64,000 nucleotides of DNA. Origin: Isoetes taiwanensis (Eukaryota > Streptophyta > Lycopodiopsida > Isoetales > Isoetaceae). The position numbers and the translations under genes are program-made. A model generated the notes under the pieces. It saw nothing but the letters and a program-made list of their open reading frames with translations, was not told the origin of the DNA and made no database searches. Every line of letters begins with the position of its first letter. Position 1 is the first letter of the stretch. The DNA lies in contig JAJEKV010000037.1 in the NCBI GenBank assembly GCA_021234155.1, positions 124,001 through 188,000 of the forward strand, in the 5' to 3' direction. Shown here piece after piece: positions 1 to 10,482 of the stretch.

Positions 1-143
1 ATATTTGAGTGCTTACCGGAGGTCCCTTTCATTGCCTTGAGTGCTTACCTGAGGTTCCTTTCATTGCCTTGCTTTTTGCCTCCCTCTTCATTTGCCTTCA
101 CTTAGGTCCATGGGCTAATTCACCAAAAGTTCATATTTCATAA
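1..143 (+). repeat. 3' tail of a short tRNA-Asp unit
   Basis: End of a short-unit spacer running up to the L1 cassette. It contains a 32-bp tandem duplication (7-38 and 39-70, each beginning GAGTGCTTACC and ending CATTGCCTT). The same duplication recurs in many but not all spacers of the window. Confidence 0.85.
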
Positions 144-1010
144 CTAGTAATGGTACCTGCCGGGTCGGGCATAACTTGGAAGTCTCAGAAATGTGGTGAC
201 TGCAATGAGAAAAGTGTGCCAAGAATATGTTGTAGGATTCATTCATTCAGCGCTGACGGCGTATAATTTAACATGCATTCAATTGTGGGAGGGGTCATCG
301 AGCCATGTAAATCATTGATTGATTGTTCCAACCGAAAGCAATGTGTTAGAGCACATCGCCTCGATAATTTTCTCAGAGGTGCCGTGAAAACAAAAGAATG
401 ATGTTAGTTGATATATATTTTGGATGCAAAAGCAAATATGTCTTATTCTAGAGTACCTAAGTTCGTATGTCTTCAATACCTAAGTTGTGGCGCTCTCCGA
501 ATGCAAGGCTTGACGTTGTATATATAAAAGTGACAAAAGTAAGGGGCTCGAAAGGGCTAAAGTTCTTACAAAAAGGCCTTTATCCATGTAAGTACACCCT
601 CCTTTCATACGATCCTTTGTAGTTGTAGTTAGAGGAAAAGGACATGGCATATGTTGAAATCTAGAAGCAACATTTATATGCATATGCTAGAATCTAGAAC
701 CAAAGATTTCTAAAAATTGTTCCGCTTTTAGGCTCTTTTTTATAATAACCATTATTAACGCTTTGTTAGAACCAACATTTCTATTCTTAAATGTGTTGCT
801 CTTTGAGCTATCTAGCAAATTCTATTGCATATTGTTTAGTTGAGGAATTTTAGATTATTTTGGGCAATGTTTTTCTTTAGTCCAATGATAAGTATGATCA
901 AATGGGTTATTTACAATCAAGAAGCTAAAAAACGTTTTGAAAAGACAGAAGCAAACTTTCCTTATGAAATAATATTTTTTTCAATGTACAAATGTTCTTT
1001 TACTTTTTAA

Positions 1011-1548
1011 GATCCAGCTATCAGCTTGAAGAACTGAGCCAAAATGTTACCAGAATGGAGAATGCACAAAACGCATTTAAGGTGATGCCAAGCATGGGAA
1101 TGAAGATGCCTTGTCTCAGTTGCAATTGCCATGATTGACACATAAGCGAATCATTTAGAACTCTGAAATATATCTCCGCCCTATATATCATGTACTGACA
1201 ATGCTTTTTTTATCTAGAACATGGGATGTACAATGAAGCTGGAGGTGTCCCGGTCCAGATGAAGAAGTGTGGAAGCCAGCCAAATGTTCTTACTTACACC
1301 TCCTTAATCCATGCATGCAAGATCGCAGGTAATATGGTCATTTAGTGCATATAATTTGTGATCATTTTTAGATAATCATGCCCGATAATCATGCCCGTCT
1401 TCAAGATCACATGATCAAGCCAGTATTTGAAGAAATGAAATCAAATGATATTCCAGCAGATACATTGGCCTATTGTGCTCGTTTTGAAACCTTTAATGAA
1501 GGTGACCAAGCACATTCAACACTTGTGCTTGGCAGGAGGATGAAGTAA
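1011..1548 (+). pseudogene. PPR protein gene fragment (L1)
   Basis: Three exon-like pieces. Near 1011-1138 the text reads like a PPR helix pair (QNVTRMENAQNAFKVMPSMG) and then hits a stop. Near 1220-1328 it reads VPVQMKKCGSQPNVLTYTSL followed by IHACKIA, the typical second half of a plant PPR motif, and ends at a GT donor (GCAG/GTAATATGG). Near 1390-1548 it reads VFEEMKSNDIPADTLAYCAR and stops after GRRMK. PPR proteins bind organellar RNA and usually have many motifs. Here only about three partial motifs remain and the 5' part is absent, so this is a gene relic. The family call is firm and the specific gene is unknown. Confidence 0.75.
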
Positions 1549-1715
1549 GGAGAAGTCAAGTTAAATGAGACAGCATATGTGGAGCTCTTTTTGCTTTGCG
1601 TAATATGTGTTTCCTTTCTAGTCACCAAGGGAGATAGATACTTTGAGCTATTTCAAGATAAATAAAAATGTTAACTGAATATCAGTAGTGCATACAGCCA
1701 GGCAACAATGGTTTA

Positions 1716-2392
1716 CGTGCAATGATCATCGATCGCTGCATCAGGCTTGTTATAATGTGCTGCAAGGTGTCCCTCTGCAGCTGCTAATCCAATAGCATTT
1801 GCAATACCTTAGCAAGAAGACATGCAATAAAATTAAAGAGAGAGGAGATACTGCACATTTGAACAACAAAAAAGAGGACCATCAGTTACTTACCTATTGT
1901 GTGTCTCAAAGTTTCCAGGATGTGTCATGGGTGCTCCCCATTGTCTAAATTGTTTTAATTGCTCCATCTAAAATACACCTGACGGTGGAAATATAATTAA
2001 CAAATAGTTCTGCATGTGATGGTGACGGTGGAAATATAATTAGCAAATAGTTCTGCATGGTGATGAAAAATCAAATGGGAAAAATTTCTAAGTGAGAACA
2101 TGCTAAAACATGCAAGACATTTCAACATTAAAACCACAGCAATCCAATATCACCATCGGATAAGAACTTTTCCTAATTGATCAACCAAGAAACAGATACT
2201 TATAGAGACACTGCAAGAAGTTCCAAAGATGTAATAATGCATACTTAAGCATGCAACCATTACCGATGATGAGGCAGCTCATGTTCCATCAGCCTTTTTT
2301 CAGATTTAACATAGCCGACATCATTGTAGTCCGGTATAAACACACACTTAATCATTGTGAAATATCGATATGGATTTACCATTGCAAAAAGA
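1716..2392 (-). pseudogene. Transketolase gene fragment (L1)
   Basis: Read on the minus strand, from high to low coordinates. Near 2392-2230 there are remnants NPYRYF and GNGCMLKYALLHL, matching the transketolase stretch NPYWFNRDRF then GHGCMLQYALLHL. At 1977-1893 MEQLKQFRQWGAP then NFETHTI precedes a GTAAGT donor. After an acceptor at about 1810 the text continues GIANAIGLAAAEGHLAAHYN and KPDAAIDDHCT. This order and spacing fit the N-terminal thiamine-diphosphate-binding part of plant transketolase (Calvin cycle and pentose phosphate pathway). The segment between FET and GIAN is shortened, exon borders are partly lost and the remaining two thirds of the gene is missing, so it is a relic. Confidence 0.8.
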
Positions 2393-4702
2393 TATATTGA
2401 TAATGGCATTCACATAAAGGATGCCCCGAGTGTTGCAGTGCAACTCAGATAGTAACACTTATAGTGATGCAGTCAGAAAAATACTCTAAAGGCATGTCCC
2501 ACTGTCTCACAAAGAAGAAACTTTAGAGTTATGAATCTAGAACATGCAATTAACCCCCAAAGAGTTCGATTCAACCCGCAAAAGCAAAGATCAAAAGTCA
2601 ATGAGGAGATAGAGCCACTTATGACACTTGTGTTGTGAAGGCTAATCATAAATATACTTTCTTACCTCGGTGTTTAAGCAGGTCCACATCAATGTATTAG
2701 GATCTGAAGCATAATTTCTGGTCATTACCAAAGTTGTTTGGGCACTTCCACATCAAGTTATATCGATTCTACCCCTTAAATTCACCATTCATGGACCACT
2801 CCCCTTATGCCTTTTGGCTACGTCACAGGAAAATGGTCCAAGCAGCAGGATTATGACCAAGATTTGGGCTTTTCCGGTACAAATTTTGGGTACCGATGCC
2901 ACTATGCCAGATTTGGAGCCTTGCAACCGATTTTGAACACCAAAATCTGAAACAGCGATTCCGCTTTTGCTTCAATCCAAAGGGAAAGGGTTTCTCCAAA
3001 GGTGCCAAAAGAAATATAGACAGACAATGGATCCGATCAAACTTCATAGCTTTCAAAACGATTCTCCATGCAATAGGTTTTGAGAGCAACCGATCCCCAG
3101 AGCTTTCTAGCTTTCTGGTTTTCATAGAGCTTTCTAGCTATGGTGGAAGAAACAACCTAGAATAAGAGAAAACGCTCCTACAGAAACCTTGTGTTGCACA
3201 TAAGCCTTGATCCCTGGAATGCAAAGATGAAAAATGTTAGGGTTTGGATATCCTGCATGCAGAGATGCAGGAGACGATGGAAGAACAGAACATAGGTACA
3301 AAAGCACCCAAAATGTTCCAGAATTATATACAAAACACTTTTTACAACTTACCAAATCCGCATAAAAAGGGCCACTCAGAATCGAACTGTTAATTCCATT
3401 GCCTTCAAGTCTTTTGTGGCTCTCGATGGCACCAAAGAATGCTCTGCTGGTCCGCTATCCAGAATAAGAGGCAATCCATAGCAAATAAAGTTCCTACCTC
3501 AAAACAATAACTGATCCCGGCCCGTTTGCTCAAGATGCAGCTTCGAACCATCTGTTCACTTTGTTTGTTTCTTCCATTCTCATTGAATGAACTCGTAACT
3601 TTGAATGGCACAACATGCCCTATCATGAGCACTTTTTTGGAACAAAGGAGAATCTGCACAACTTTCTAATGCATGTGCTTCAAGCGAGCAGGAATACGAC
3701 AACCTTCCAGCACGGTCGCCTTAAAGCTACAACCACCAGTTCACCATCACCCATTTCGCATCAACCTTTATAAGGACTTATCATCTTTTCAGAGAGCAGG
3801 CTTCTATCTGATAGAAAATCTGTGAATAAAGCCATGTGTACGTCGGCCTTAAGCAATTCAAAGCTCGTTCTGCATGTAATATTCTAGGCTTGCTGCTCAG
3901 CCATGATCAAACCTTCATTCCAGACTCTGATCTGTGAATAAAGCCATATGTGTAGGCGGGTGTGTAGGTCGGCCTTAAGCAACTCAAATCTCTATCTGCA
4001 TATAGTATTCTGGGCTTGCTGCTCAGCCATGATCAAACCTTCATTCCAGACTCTGATTTCTACTTATATAACGGGTTTACAGAGCGAAGACGAAAGAAAA
4101 ATAGGGGTGTCTCCAGAACATGAAAGAACAGTGCATAAGCCGAAGAGAGGTCAAAAACCCTAACCCCAATACTTTGTTGCCAGGCATAAAAGGAAATTGT
4201 AGCAAAGCAGCTCCATAGCAAGCACCAAGGGTTCTCAAACTCGCTCCAAAAAAAAGAGACAAGTTGTTTTAAGCTCACTATTTTTATCGATAATAAGCCA
4301 AACATGAATGGTCGGGTTTCTAGGCTAGTGACGCTGCAAAGAATCATAATTTTGTTGGCTATACAACCGCTAAGCTTCCAATCTCCCCTCTCAAGAAGAG
4401 GTGGAGACTCGCCGAGCCTTTCGAAACTCAAAACACTCGTAAATAGCGCCAAAGAAATTTTTGGTGTATAAAAGGGCGTGGATCGGTACCGCCTAAGTTT
4501 AGGGCAAATTACATCCCGAATCTCTAAATTAATATCAATCAAGACCGCTAAAATTAGGGCGGGGTCCATTACTTGCACTAAAACATTATAATATAAGATT
4601 CACCATCAAGGGATGCCTCCTTGTCATATTCAAAGCTATATTTTGACGAAATTATACTTCAATAATATTCTCTTGTCACAAATGCTCTTAAGTTTTCATC
4701 AT

Positions 4703-4773
4703 GTCGATGTAGTATAGTGGTGAGTATTCCCGTTTGTCACGCTGGTGACCCGGTTCGATCCCCGCATCGGGCG
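4703..4773 (+). pseudogene. tRNA-Asp-like copy A1, arms altered
   Basis: The acceptor 5' half, D arm and A box are intact. The anticodon arm reads CCCGTTTGTCACGCTGG with GTC kept. One base is lost in the T stem and one G gained in the 3' acceptor strand. It may be a real gene with consensus errors. Confidence 0.7.
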
Positions 4774-4900
4774 TGATTTTTGTTCTATCTCTCATGTGCA
4801 TATCTTTCCAAAGTGTAGCACATGAATATGACTCCCACCCCTTAAAAGTCGTGGTGTTATGACTCCTACCCCTTCAAAGTTGTGTTAGAGTTTCTATAAT

Positions 4901-4971
4901 GCCAATCTCGCATAGTGTTGAGTGTTCTTGGTCATGCCTACAATCTGTTCGATTCCACCAACAAGACGAGG
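4901..4971 (+). pseudogene. psi1, decayed tRNA-Asp copy
   Basis: Aligns to the tRNA over the D arm (CATAGTGTTGAGTGTTC), the GTC anticodon (CTTGGTCATGC) and the B box (GTTCGATTCC). The acceptor strands no longer pair and no T run follows. Confidence 0.7.
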
Positions 4972-5066
4972 ATGTGTCTCCTTGTCCTATTCAAAGCCAT
5001 ATTTCGATCGAGGCTGCAATTCCAAAGTATTTCATTGTCACAATTACATTAGAATCTTCGATCGTG

Positions 5067-5140
5067 GTCGATGTAGTATAGTGGTGAGTATTCCCTACCG
5101 TCCACGCTGGTGACCCGGTTCGATCCCCTAAGATCGGGCG
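5067..5140 (+). pseudogene. tRNA-Asp-like copy B1, arms altered
   Basis: The anticodon arm reads CCCTACCGTCCACGCTGG. The 3' acceptor strand is disrupted (CCCCTAAGATCGGGCG). A T5 run follows at once. Confidence 0.65.
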
Positions 5141-5953
5141 CAATTTTTGGCCTAACTTGTCCAAAATAATGCATATATTCAAAATCGAGATCTTATATTC
5201 AAAATGAACTAAAAGATTCCTATTTAAGAGACGGTGACGAGAAAAAGAAGTTAGTATCGACACACCGGGATCCGACGGTGTCGCCTAGTTCATCAAAACT
5301 ATTTCAAGGACCTAGCTTTTAAGATATAGATAGCTTCCAACCCAACCGGCTTTGATCTCAAGCTCCGGTAAACCATGGCAACGAATTGTCAAGACAAAGA
5401 TCCACTCGTGATCAAAAGGCTCTAGAAAAAGCAATGCCTTTCTTTGGAACCCTATTGCATAGTTACGGCAGTACAAAGCTGTCGCCTTTGAGCCCTTGTT
5501 ATGCTTCCATCCATTTCACACATGCGGATGGAGTACGGCAATTGCCGCTGGATTCGCAACTAGATGCCCCCGACGGTTCCAACGAGCAAAAATCACCTCC
5601 ATCGGATCGGGCGGATGCAGAGATATGCCAAACCAAGTCAAGCTTCTAGTTATGGATGTCTCCGCGTCTTTATATTTGTTTCTTTTTTAGCGCACCTTTT
5701 AGGCAGTCATATTTGAGTGCTTACCGAGGTCCCTTTCATTGCCTTGAGTGCTTACCGAGGTTCCTTTCATTGCCTTGCTTTTTGCCTCCCTCTTCATTTG
5801 CCTTCACTTAGGTCCATGGGCTAATTCACCAAAAGTTCATATTTCATAATTCGTCATCAAGGGATGCCTCCTTGTCATATTCAAAGCTATATTTTGACGA
5901 AATGATACTTCAATAATATTCTCTTGTCACAAATGCTCTTAAGTTTTCATCAT

Positions 5954-6023
5954 GTCGATGTAGTATAGTGGTGAGTATTCCCCGTCACACGCTGGTGACC
6001 CGGTTCGATCCCCCCAATCGGCG
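5954..6023 (+). pseudogene. tRNA-Asp-like copy A2, arms altered
   Basis: The anticodon arm is shortened to CCCCGTCACACGCTGG. The T arm has GGTTCGATCCCCCC, then AATCGGCG. Confidence 0.65.
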
Positions 6024-6147
6024 TGATTTTTGTTCTATCTCTAGTGCATATCTTTCCAAAGTGTAGCACATGAATATGACTCCCACCCCTTAAAAGTCGG
6101 TGTTATGACTCCTACCCCCTTCAAAGTTGTGTTAGAGTTTCTATAAT

Positions 6148-6220
6148 GCCAATCTCGCATAGTGTTGAGTGTTCTTGGTCATGCCGGGCGCGACCGTTCG
6201 ATTCCACCACCGCATCGAGG
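6148..6220 (+). pseudogene. psi2, decayed tRNA-Asp copy
   Basis: TGGTCATGCCGGGCGCGACC is followed by the B-box word GTTCGATTCC. No terminator. Confidence 0.65.
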
Positions 6221-6316
6221 ATGCGCCTCCTTGTCCTATTCAAAGCCATATTTCGACGAGGCTGCAATTCCAAAGTATTTCGTTGTCACAATTATGCATT
6301 AGAATCTTCGATCGTG

Positions 6317-6386
6317 GTCGATGTAGTATAGTGGTGAGTATTCCCTACCGTCACGCTGGTGACCCGGTTCGATCCCCGCAAGATCG
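6317..6386 (+). pseudogene. tRNA-Asp-like copy B2, arms altered
   Basis: The anticodon arm reads CCCTACCGTCACGCTGG. The 3' end is CGCAAGATCGCAC, so acceptor pairing is broken. Confidence 0.65.
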
Positions 6387-7200
6387 CACAATTTTTGGCC
6401 TAACTTGTCCAAAATAATGCATATATTCAAAATCGAGATCTTATATTCAAAATGAACTAAAAGATTCCTATTTAAGAGACGGTGACGAGAGAAAAGAAGT
6501 TAGTATCGATTACACCGGATCCGACGGTGTCACTTAGTTCATCAAAACTATTTCAAGGACCTAGCTTTTAAAATATAGATAGCTTCCAACCCAACCGGCT
6601 TTGATCTCAAGTCCCGGTAAACCATGGCAATGCAATTGTCGAAGACAAAGATCCACTGCATCAAAAGGCTCTAGAAAAAGCAATGCCTTTCTTTGGAACC
6701 CTATTGCATAGTTACGGTGTACAAAGCGGCCTTTTTGAGCCCTTGTTATGCTTCCATCCATTTCACACATGCAGATGGAGTACGGTAATTGCCGCTGGAT
6801 TCGCAACTAGATGCCCCTGACGGTTCCAACGGAGCAAAAAATCACCTCCATCGACCGGGCGATGCGTAGATATGCCAAACCAAGTCAAGCTTCTAGTTAT
6901 GGATGTCTCCGCGTCTTTAAATTTGTTTTTTTTTAGCGCACCTTTAGGCAAATCATATTTGAGTGCTTACCTGAGGTCCCTTTCATTGCCTTGAGTGCTT
7001 ACCTGAGGTTCCTTTCATTGCCTTGCTTTTTTGCCTCCCTTTCATTTGCCTTCACTTAGGTCCATGGGCTAATTCACCAAAGTTCATATTTCATAATTCA
7101 CCATCAAGGGATGCCTCCTTGTCATATTCAAAGCTATATTTTGACGAAATGATACTTCAATAATATTCTCTTGTCACAAATGCTCTTAAGTTTTCATCAT

Positions 7201-7270
7201 GTCGATGTAGTATAGTGGTGAGTATTCCTTTGTCACGCTGGTGACCCGGTTCGATCCCCTCGCATCGGCG
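7201..7270 (+). pseudogene. tRNA-Asp-like copy A3, arms altered
   Basis: The anticodon arm CCTTTGTCACGCTGG keeps the GTC loop but the stem is mispaired. There is extra TC before the intact 3' acceptor GCATCGGCG. Confidence 0.65.
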
Positions 7271-7396
7271 CGATTTTTTGTTCTATCTCTAGTGCATATC
7301 TTTCCAAAGTGTAGCACATGAATATGACTCCCACCCCTTAAAAGTCGTGGTGTTATGACTCCTACCCCTTCAAAGTTGTGTTAGAGTTTCTATAAT

Positions 7397-7467
7397 GCCA
7401 ATCTCGCATAGTGTTGAGTGTTCTTGGTCATGCCGGGCGACCGCGTTCGATTCCACCAAATACGAGG
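7397..7467 (+). pseudogene. psi3, decayed tRNA-Asp copy
   Basis: The D-arm and B-box words are present. The 3' part is CCACCAAATACGAGG, with no acceptor partner. Confidence 0.65.
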
Positions 7468-7561
7468 ATGTGTCTCCTTGTCCTATTCAAAGCCATATTT
7501 CGACGAGGCTGCAATTCCAAAGTATTTCATTGTCACAATTGCGGTAGAATCTTCGATCGTC

Positions 7562-7631
7562 GTCGATGTAGTATAGTGGTGAGTATTCCCGTCATTACAC
7601 GCAGACCCGGGTTCGATCCCCGGCATCGGCG
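7562..7631 (+). tRNA. tRNA-Asp(GUC): tRNA-Asp copy B3, anticodon arm scrambled
   Basis: The T arm and acceptor are perfect (ACCCGGGTTCGATCCCCGG then CATCGGCG). The anticodon arm reads CCCGTCATTACACGCA, which cannot form the stem. The damage is confined to the GC-rich arm. Confidence 0.6.
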
Positions 7632-9108
7632 CAATTTTTGGCCTAACTTGTCCAAAATAATGCATATATTCAAAATCGAGATCTTATATTCAAAATGAAC
7701 TAAAAGATTCCTATTTAAGAGACGGTGACGAGAGAAAAGAAGTTAGTATCAGATTACACCGGATCTCGACGGTGTCGCTAGTTCATCAAAAACTATTTCA
7801 AGGACCTAGCTTTTAAGATATAGATAGTTTCCAACCCAACCGGCTTTGATCTCAAGTTCTGCAAAACCATGGCAACGCACAGCCTTTGTTATGCTTCCAT
7901 CCATTTCTCACACATGCGGATGGAGTACGGCAATTGCCGCTGGGATTCGGCAACTAGATGCCCTGACGGTTCCAACGGAGCAAAAATCACCTCCATCGGA
8001 CCGGCGGATGCAGAGATATGCCAAACTGAAGTCAAGCTTCTAGTTATGGATGTCTCCGTGCCTTTAAATTTGTTTCTTTTTTTAGCGCACCTTTTAGGCA
8101 GTCATATTTGAGTGCTTACCGGAGGTCCCTTTCATTGCCTTGAGTGCTTACCGGAGGTTCCTTTCATTGCCTTGCTTTTTGCCTCCCTCTTCATTTGCCT
8201 TCACTTAGGTCCATGGGCTAATTCACCAAAAGTTCATATTTCATAATCTGTAATGGTACTCAGCCTTGGGCATAACTTGGAAGTCCAGAAATGTGGTGAC
8301 CTGCAATGAGAAAAGTGTGCCAAGAATATGTTGTAGGATTCATTCATTCAAAGCGTTGACGAAGTATAATTTAACATGCATTCAATTGTGGGAGGGGTCA
8401 TCGAGCCATGTAAATCATTGATTGATTGTCTAACCGAAAGCAATGTGTTAGAGCACATCGCCGTGATAATTTTCTCAGAGGTGCCGTGAAACAAAAGAAT
8501 GATGTTAGTTGATATATATTTTTGGATGCAAAAGCAAATATGTCTTATTCTAGAGTACCTAAGTTCGTATGTCTTCAATACCTAAGTTGTGGCGCTCCCC
8601 GAATGCAAGGCTTGACGTTGTATATATAAAAGTGACAAAAGTAAGGGCTCGAAAGGGCTAAAGTTCTTTACAAAAAAGGCCTTTATCCATGGGTACACCC
8701 TCCTTTCATAATGATCCTTGTAGTTGTAGTTAGAGGAAAAGGACATGGCATATGTTGAAATCTAGAAGCAACATTTATATGCATATGCTAGAATCTAGAA
8801 CCAAAGATTTCTAAAAATTGTTCCGCTTTTAGGCTCTTTTTATAATAACCATTATTAACGCTTTGTTAGAACCAACATTTCTATTCTTAAATGTGTTGCT
8901 TTTTGAGCTATCTAGCAAATTCTATTGCATATTGTTTAGTTGAGGAATTTTAGATTATTTTGGGCAATGTTTTTCTTTAGTCCAATGATAAGTATGATCA
9001 AATGGGTTATTTACAATCAAGAAGCTAAAAACGCTTTGAAAAGACGTAGCAAACTTTCCTTATGAAATAATATTTTTTCAATGTACAAATGTTCTTTTTA
9101 CTTTTTAA

Positions 9109-9639
9109 GATCCAAATATCACCTTGAAGAACCGAGCCAAAATGTTACCGTAATGGAGAATGCACAAAACGATTTAAGGTGATGCCAAGCATGGGAATGA
9201 AGATGCCTTGTCTCAGCTTGCAATTGCCATGATTGACACATAAGTTAATCATTTAGAACTCAAATATATCTCCCCCTCTATATATCATGTAATCGACAAT
9301 GCTTTTTATCTAGAACATGGGATGTACAATGAAGCCGAGGTGTCCCGGCCCGTATGAAGAAGTGGAAGCCAGCAAATGTTCTTACTTACACCTCCTTAAT
9401 CCATGCATGCAAGATCGCAGTAATATGGTCATTTAGTGCATATAATTTGTGATCATTTTTAGATAATCATGCCCGATAATCATGCCCGCCTTCAAGATCA
9501 CATGATCAAGCCAAGATTTGAAGAAATGAAATCAAATGATATTCCAGCCAGATACATTGGCCTATTGTGCTCGCTTTGAAACCTTTTAATGAAGGTGACC
9601 AAGCACATTCAACACTTGTGCTTGGTGAGGATGAAGTAA
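9109..9639 (+). pseudogene. PPR protein gene fragment (L2)
   Basis: Same three exon-like pieces as in L1. The middle one is frame-disrupted around GAAGCCGAGGTGTCC, but CCAAATGTTCTTACTTACACC (PNVLTYT) is kept. The last ends ATGAAGTAA at 9631-9639. Confidence 0.65.
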
Positions 9640-9807
9640 GGAGAAGTCAAGTTAAATGAGACAAAGATATGTGGAGCTCTTTTTCTGCTTTGCAGTAGTA
9701 TGTGTTTTCCTAGTCACCAAGGAGATAGATACTTTGAGCTATTTCAAGATAAATAAAAATGTTAACCTAATATCAAGAGTGCATACAGCCAGCAACAATG
9801 GTTTACG

Positions 9808-10482
9808 CGGTAATGATCATCGATCACCGCATCGCTTGTTATAATGTGTCGCAAGGTGTCCCTCCGCAAATGCTAATCCAATAGCATTTGCAATACCTAG
9901 CAAGAAGACATGCAATAAAATTAAAGAGAGAGGAGATAATGCATTATTTGAACAACAAAAAAGAGGACCATCGGGCCATTTACCTATTGTGTGTCTCAAA
10001 GTTTCCGTGGATGTGTCCGGGCGTGGTGCTCCCCATTGTCTAAATTGTTTTAATTGCTCCATCTAAAAAATACACCGACGGTGGAAATATAATTAACAAA
10101 TAGTTCTTGCATGTGATGGTGACTCGGGGAAATATAATTAGCAAATAGTTCTCGCATGGTGATGAAAAATCAAATGGGAAAAATTTCTAAGTGAGAACAT
10201 GCTAAAACATGCAAGACATTTCAACATTAAAACCACAAAGAATCCAATATCACCATCGGATAAGAACTTTTCCTAATTGATCAACCAAGAAACAGATACT
10301 TATAGAGACACCGCTGTAGTCCTGAAGATGTAATAATGCATACTTAAGCATGCAACCATTACCGATGACAAAGTGCAGCTCATGTTCCATCATTGCCTTC
10401 AGATTTAACATAGCCGACATCATTGTAGTCCGTGTATAAACACACACTTAATCATTGTGAAATATCGATATGGATTTACCAT
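9808..10482 (-). pseudogene. Transketolase gene fragment (L2)
   Basis: MEQLKQFRQWGAPRPDTSTE starts at 10062 and ETLRHTIGK runs to the splice region. Next come ANAIGLAFAEGHLATHYNK (about 9900-9845) and, upstream, IGNGCMLKYALLHLQDYSG. The GHGCM-like and GIANAIG-like blocks identify the family. The frame differs from L1 around FET, probably from an indel. Confidence 0.75.

Larger units (their letters stand above)
144..4598 (+). repeat. Cassette L1: 4.45-kb insert in the tRNA-Asp unit
   Basis: First and one of the cleanest of six copies. The left junction follows TTCATATTTCATAA and the right junction precedes TTCACCATCAAGG. Short units without a cassette join these two flanks directly. Contents: 144-1010 AT-rich with no recognised gene (a TATA-like TATATATAAAAG near 519); a PPR fragment on + (1011-1548); about 170 bp of likely 3' flank; a transketolase fragment on - (1716-2392); then 2393-4598, where I recognise no protein. 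That last part has a TATAAAAG word at 4467-4474. I saw no terminal inverted repeats, LTRs or clear target-site duplication, so the way it arrived is unknown. Confidence 0.85.
4599..8246 (+). repeat. Short-unit array, 3 units (A1-B3)
   Basis: Three tandem units with A-to-A spacing of 1251 and 1247 bp. Each has order A, psi, B, spacer. The B-to-A spacers (5141-5953, 6389-7200, 7632-8246) carry no recognised gene. Landmarks inside them are ATAATGCATATATTCAAAAT just after B, an ACCATGG word, and the 32-bp duplication near the end. The third spacer runs into cassette L2 and lacks the part between CCATGGCAACGCA and the CCTTTGTTATGC word. Confidence 0.9.

Noticed and set aside
4060-4578. 172-codon minus-strand open frame, the longest in the window
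   Set aside because: The collinear stretches of L4, L5 and L6 break into different frames after the first 40 or so codons, and no motif or family is recognisable. It looks like a chance frame in non-coding cassette sequence.
144-4598. Cassette as an LTR retrotransposon or LINE
   Set aside because: No LTR pair, primer-binding site, reverse transcriptase, integrase or poly-A end was seen. The recognisable parts are cellular gene fragments with introns.
4703-4773. tRNA copies as organellar (plastid or mitochondrial) DNA insertions
   Set aside because: The sequence closely matches the nuclear plant tRNA-Asp with Pol III T-run terminators, and the flanks show no plastid or mitochondrial genes.
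5386-5690. Many 60-110 codon frames in short-unit spacers (for example texts with YASIHFSHMRMEYGN)
   Set aside because: They occur in two or three overlapping frames of the same repeat, start at different ATGs in each unit and end in the T-rich stretch. No frame is conserved over most units.
4599-8246. CRISPR-like array of regular repeats
   Set aside because: The period is 1.25 kb with tRNA content and a eukaryotic setting. There are no short repeats with unique spacers and no cas genes.
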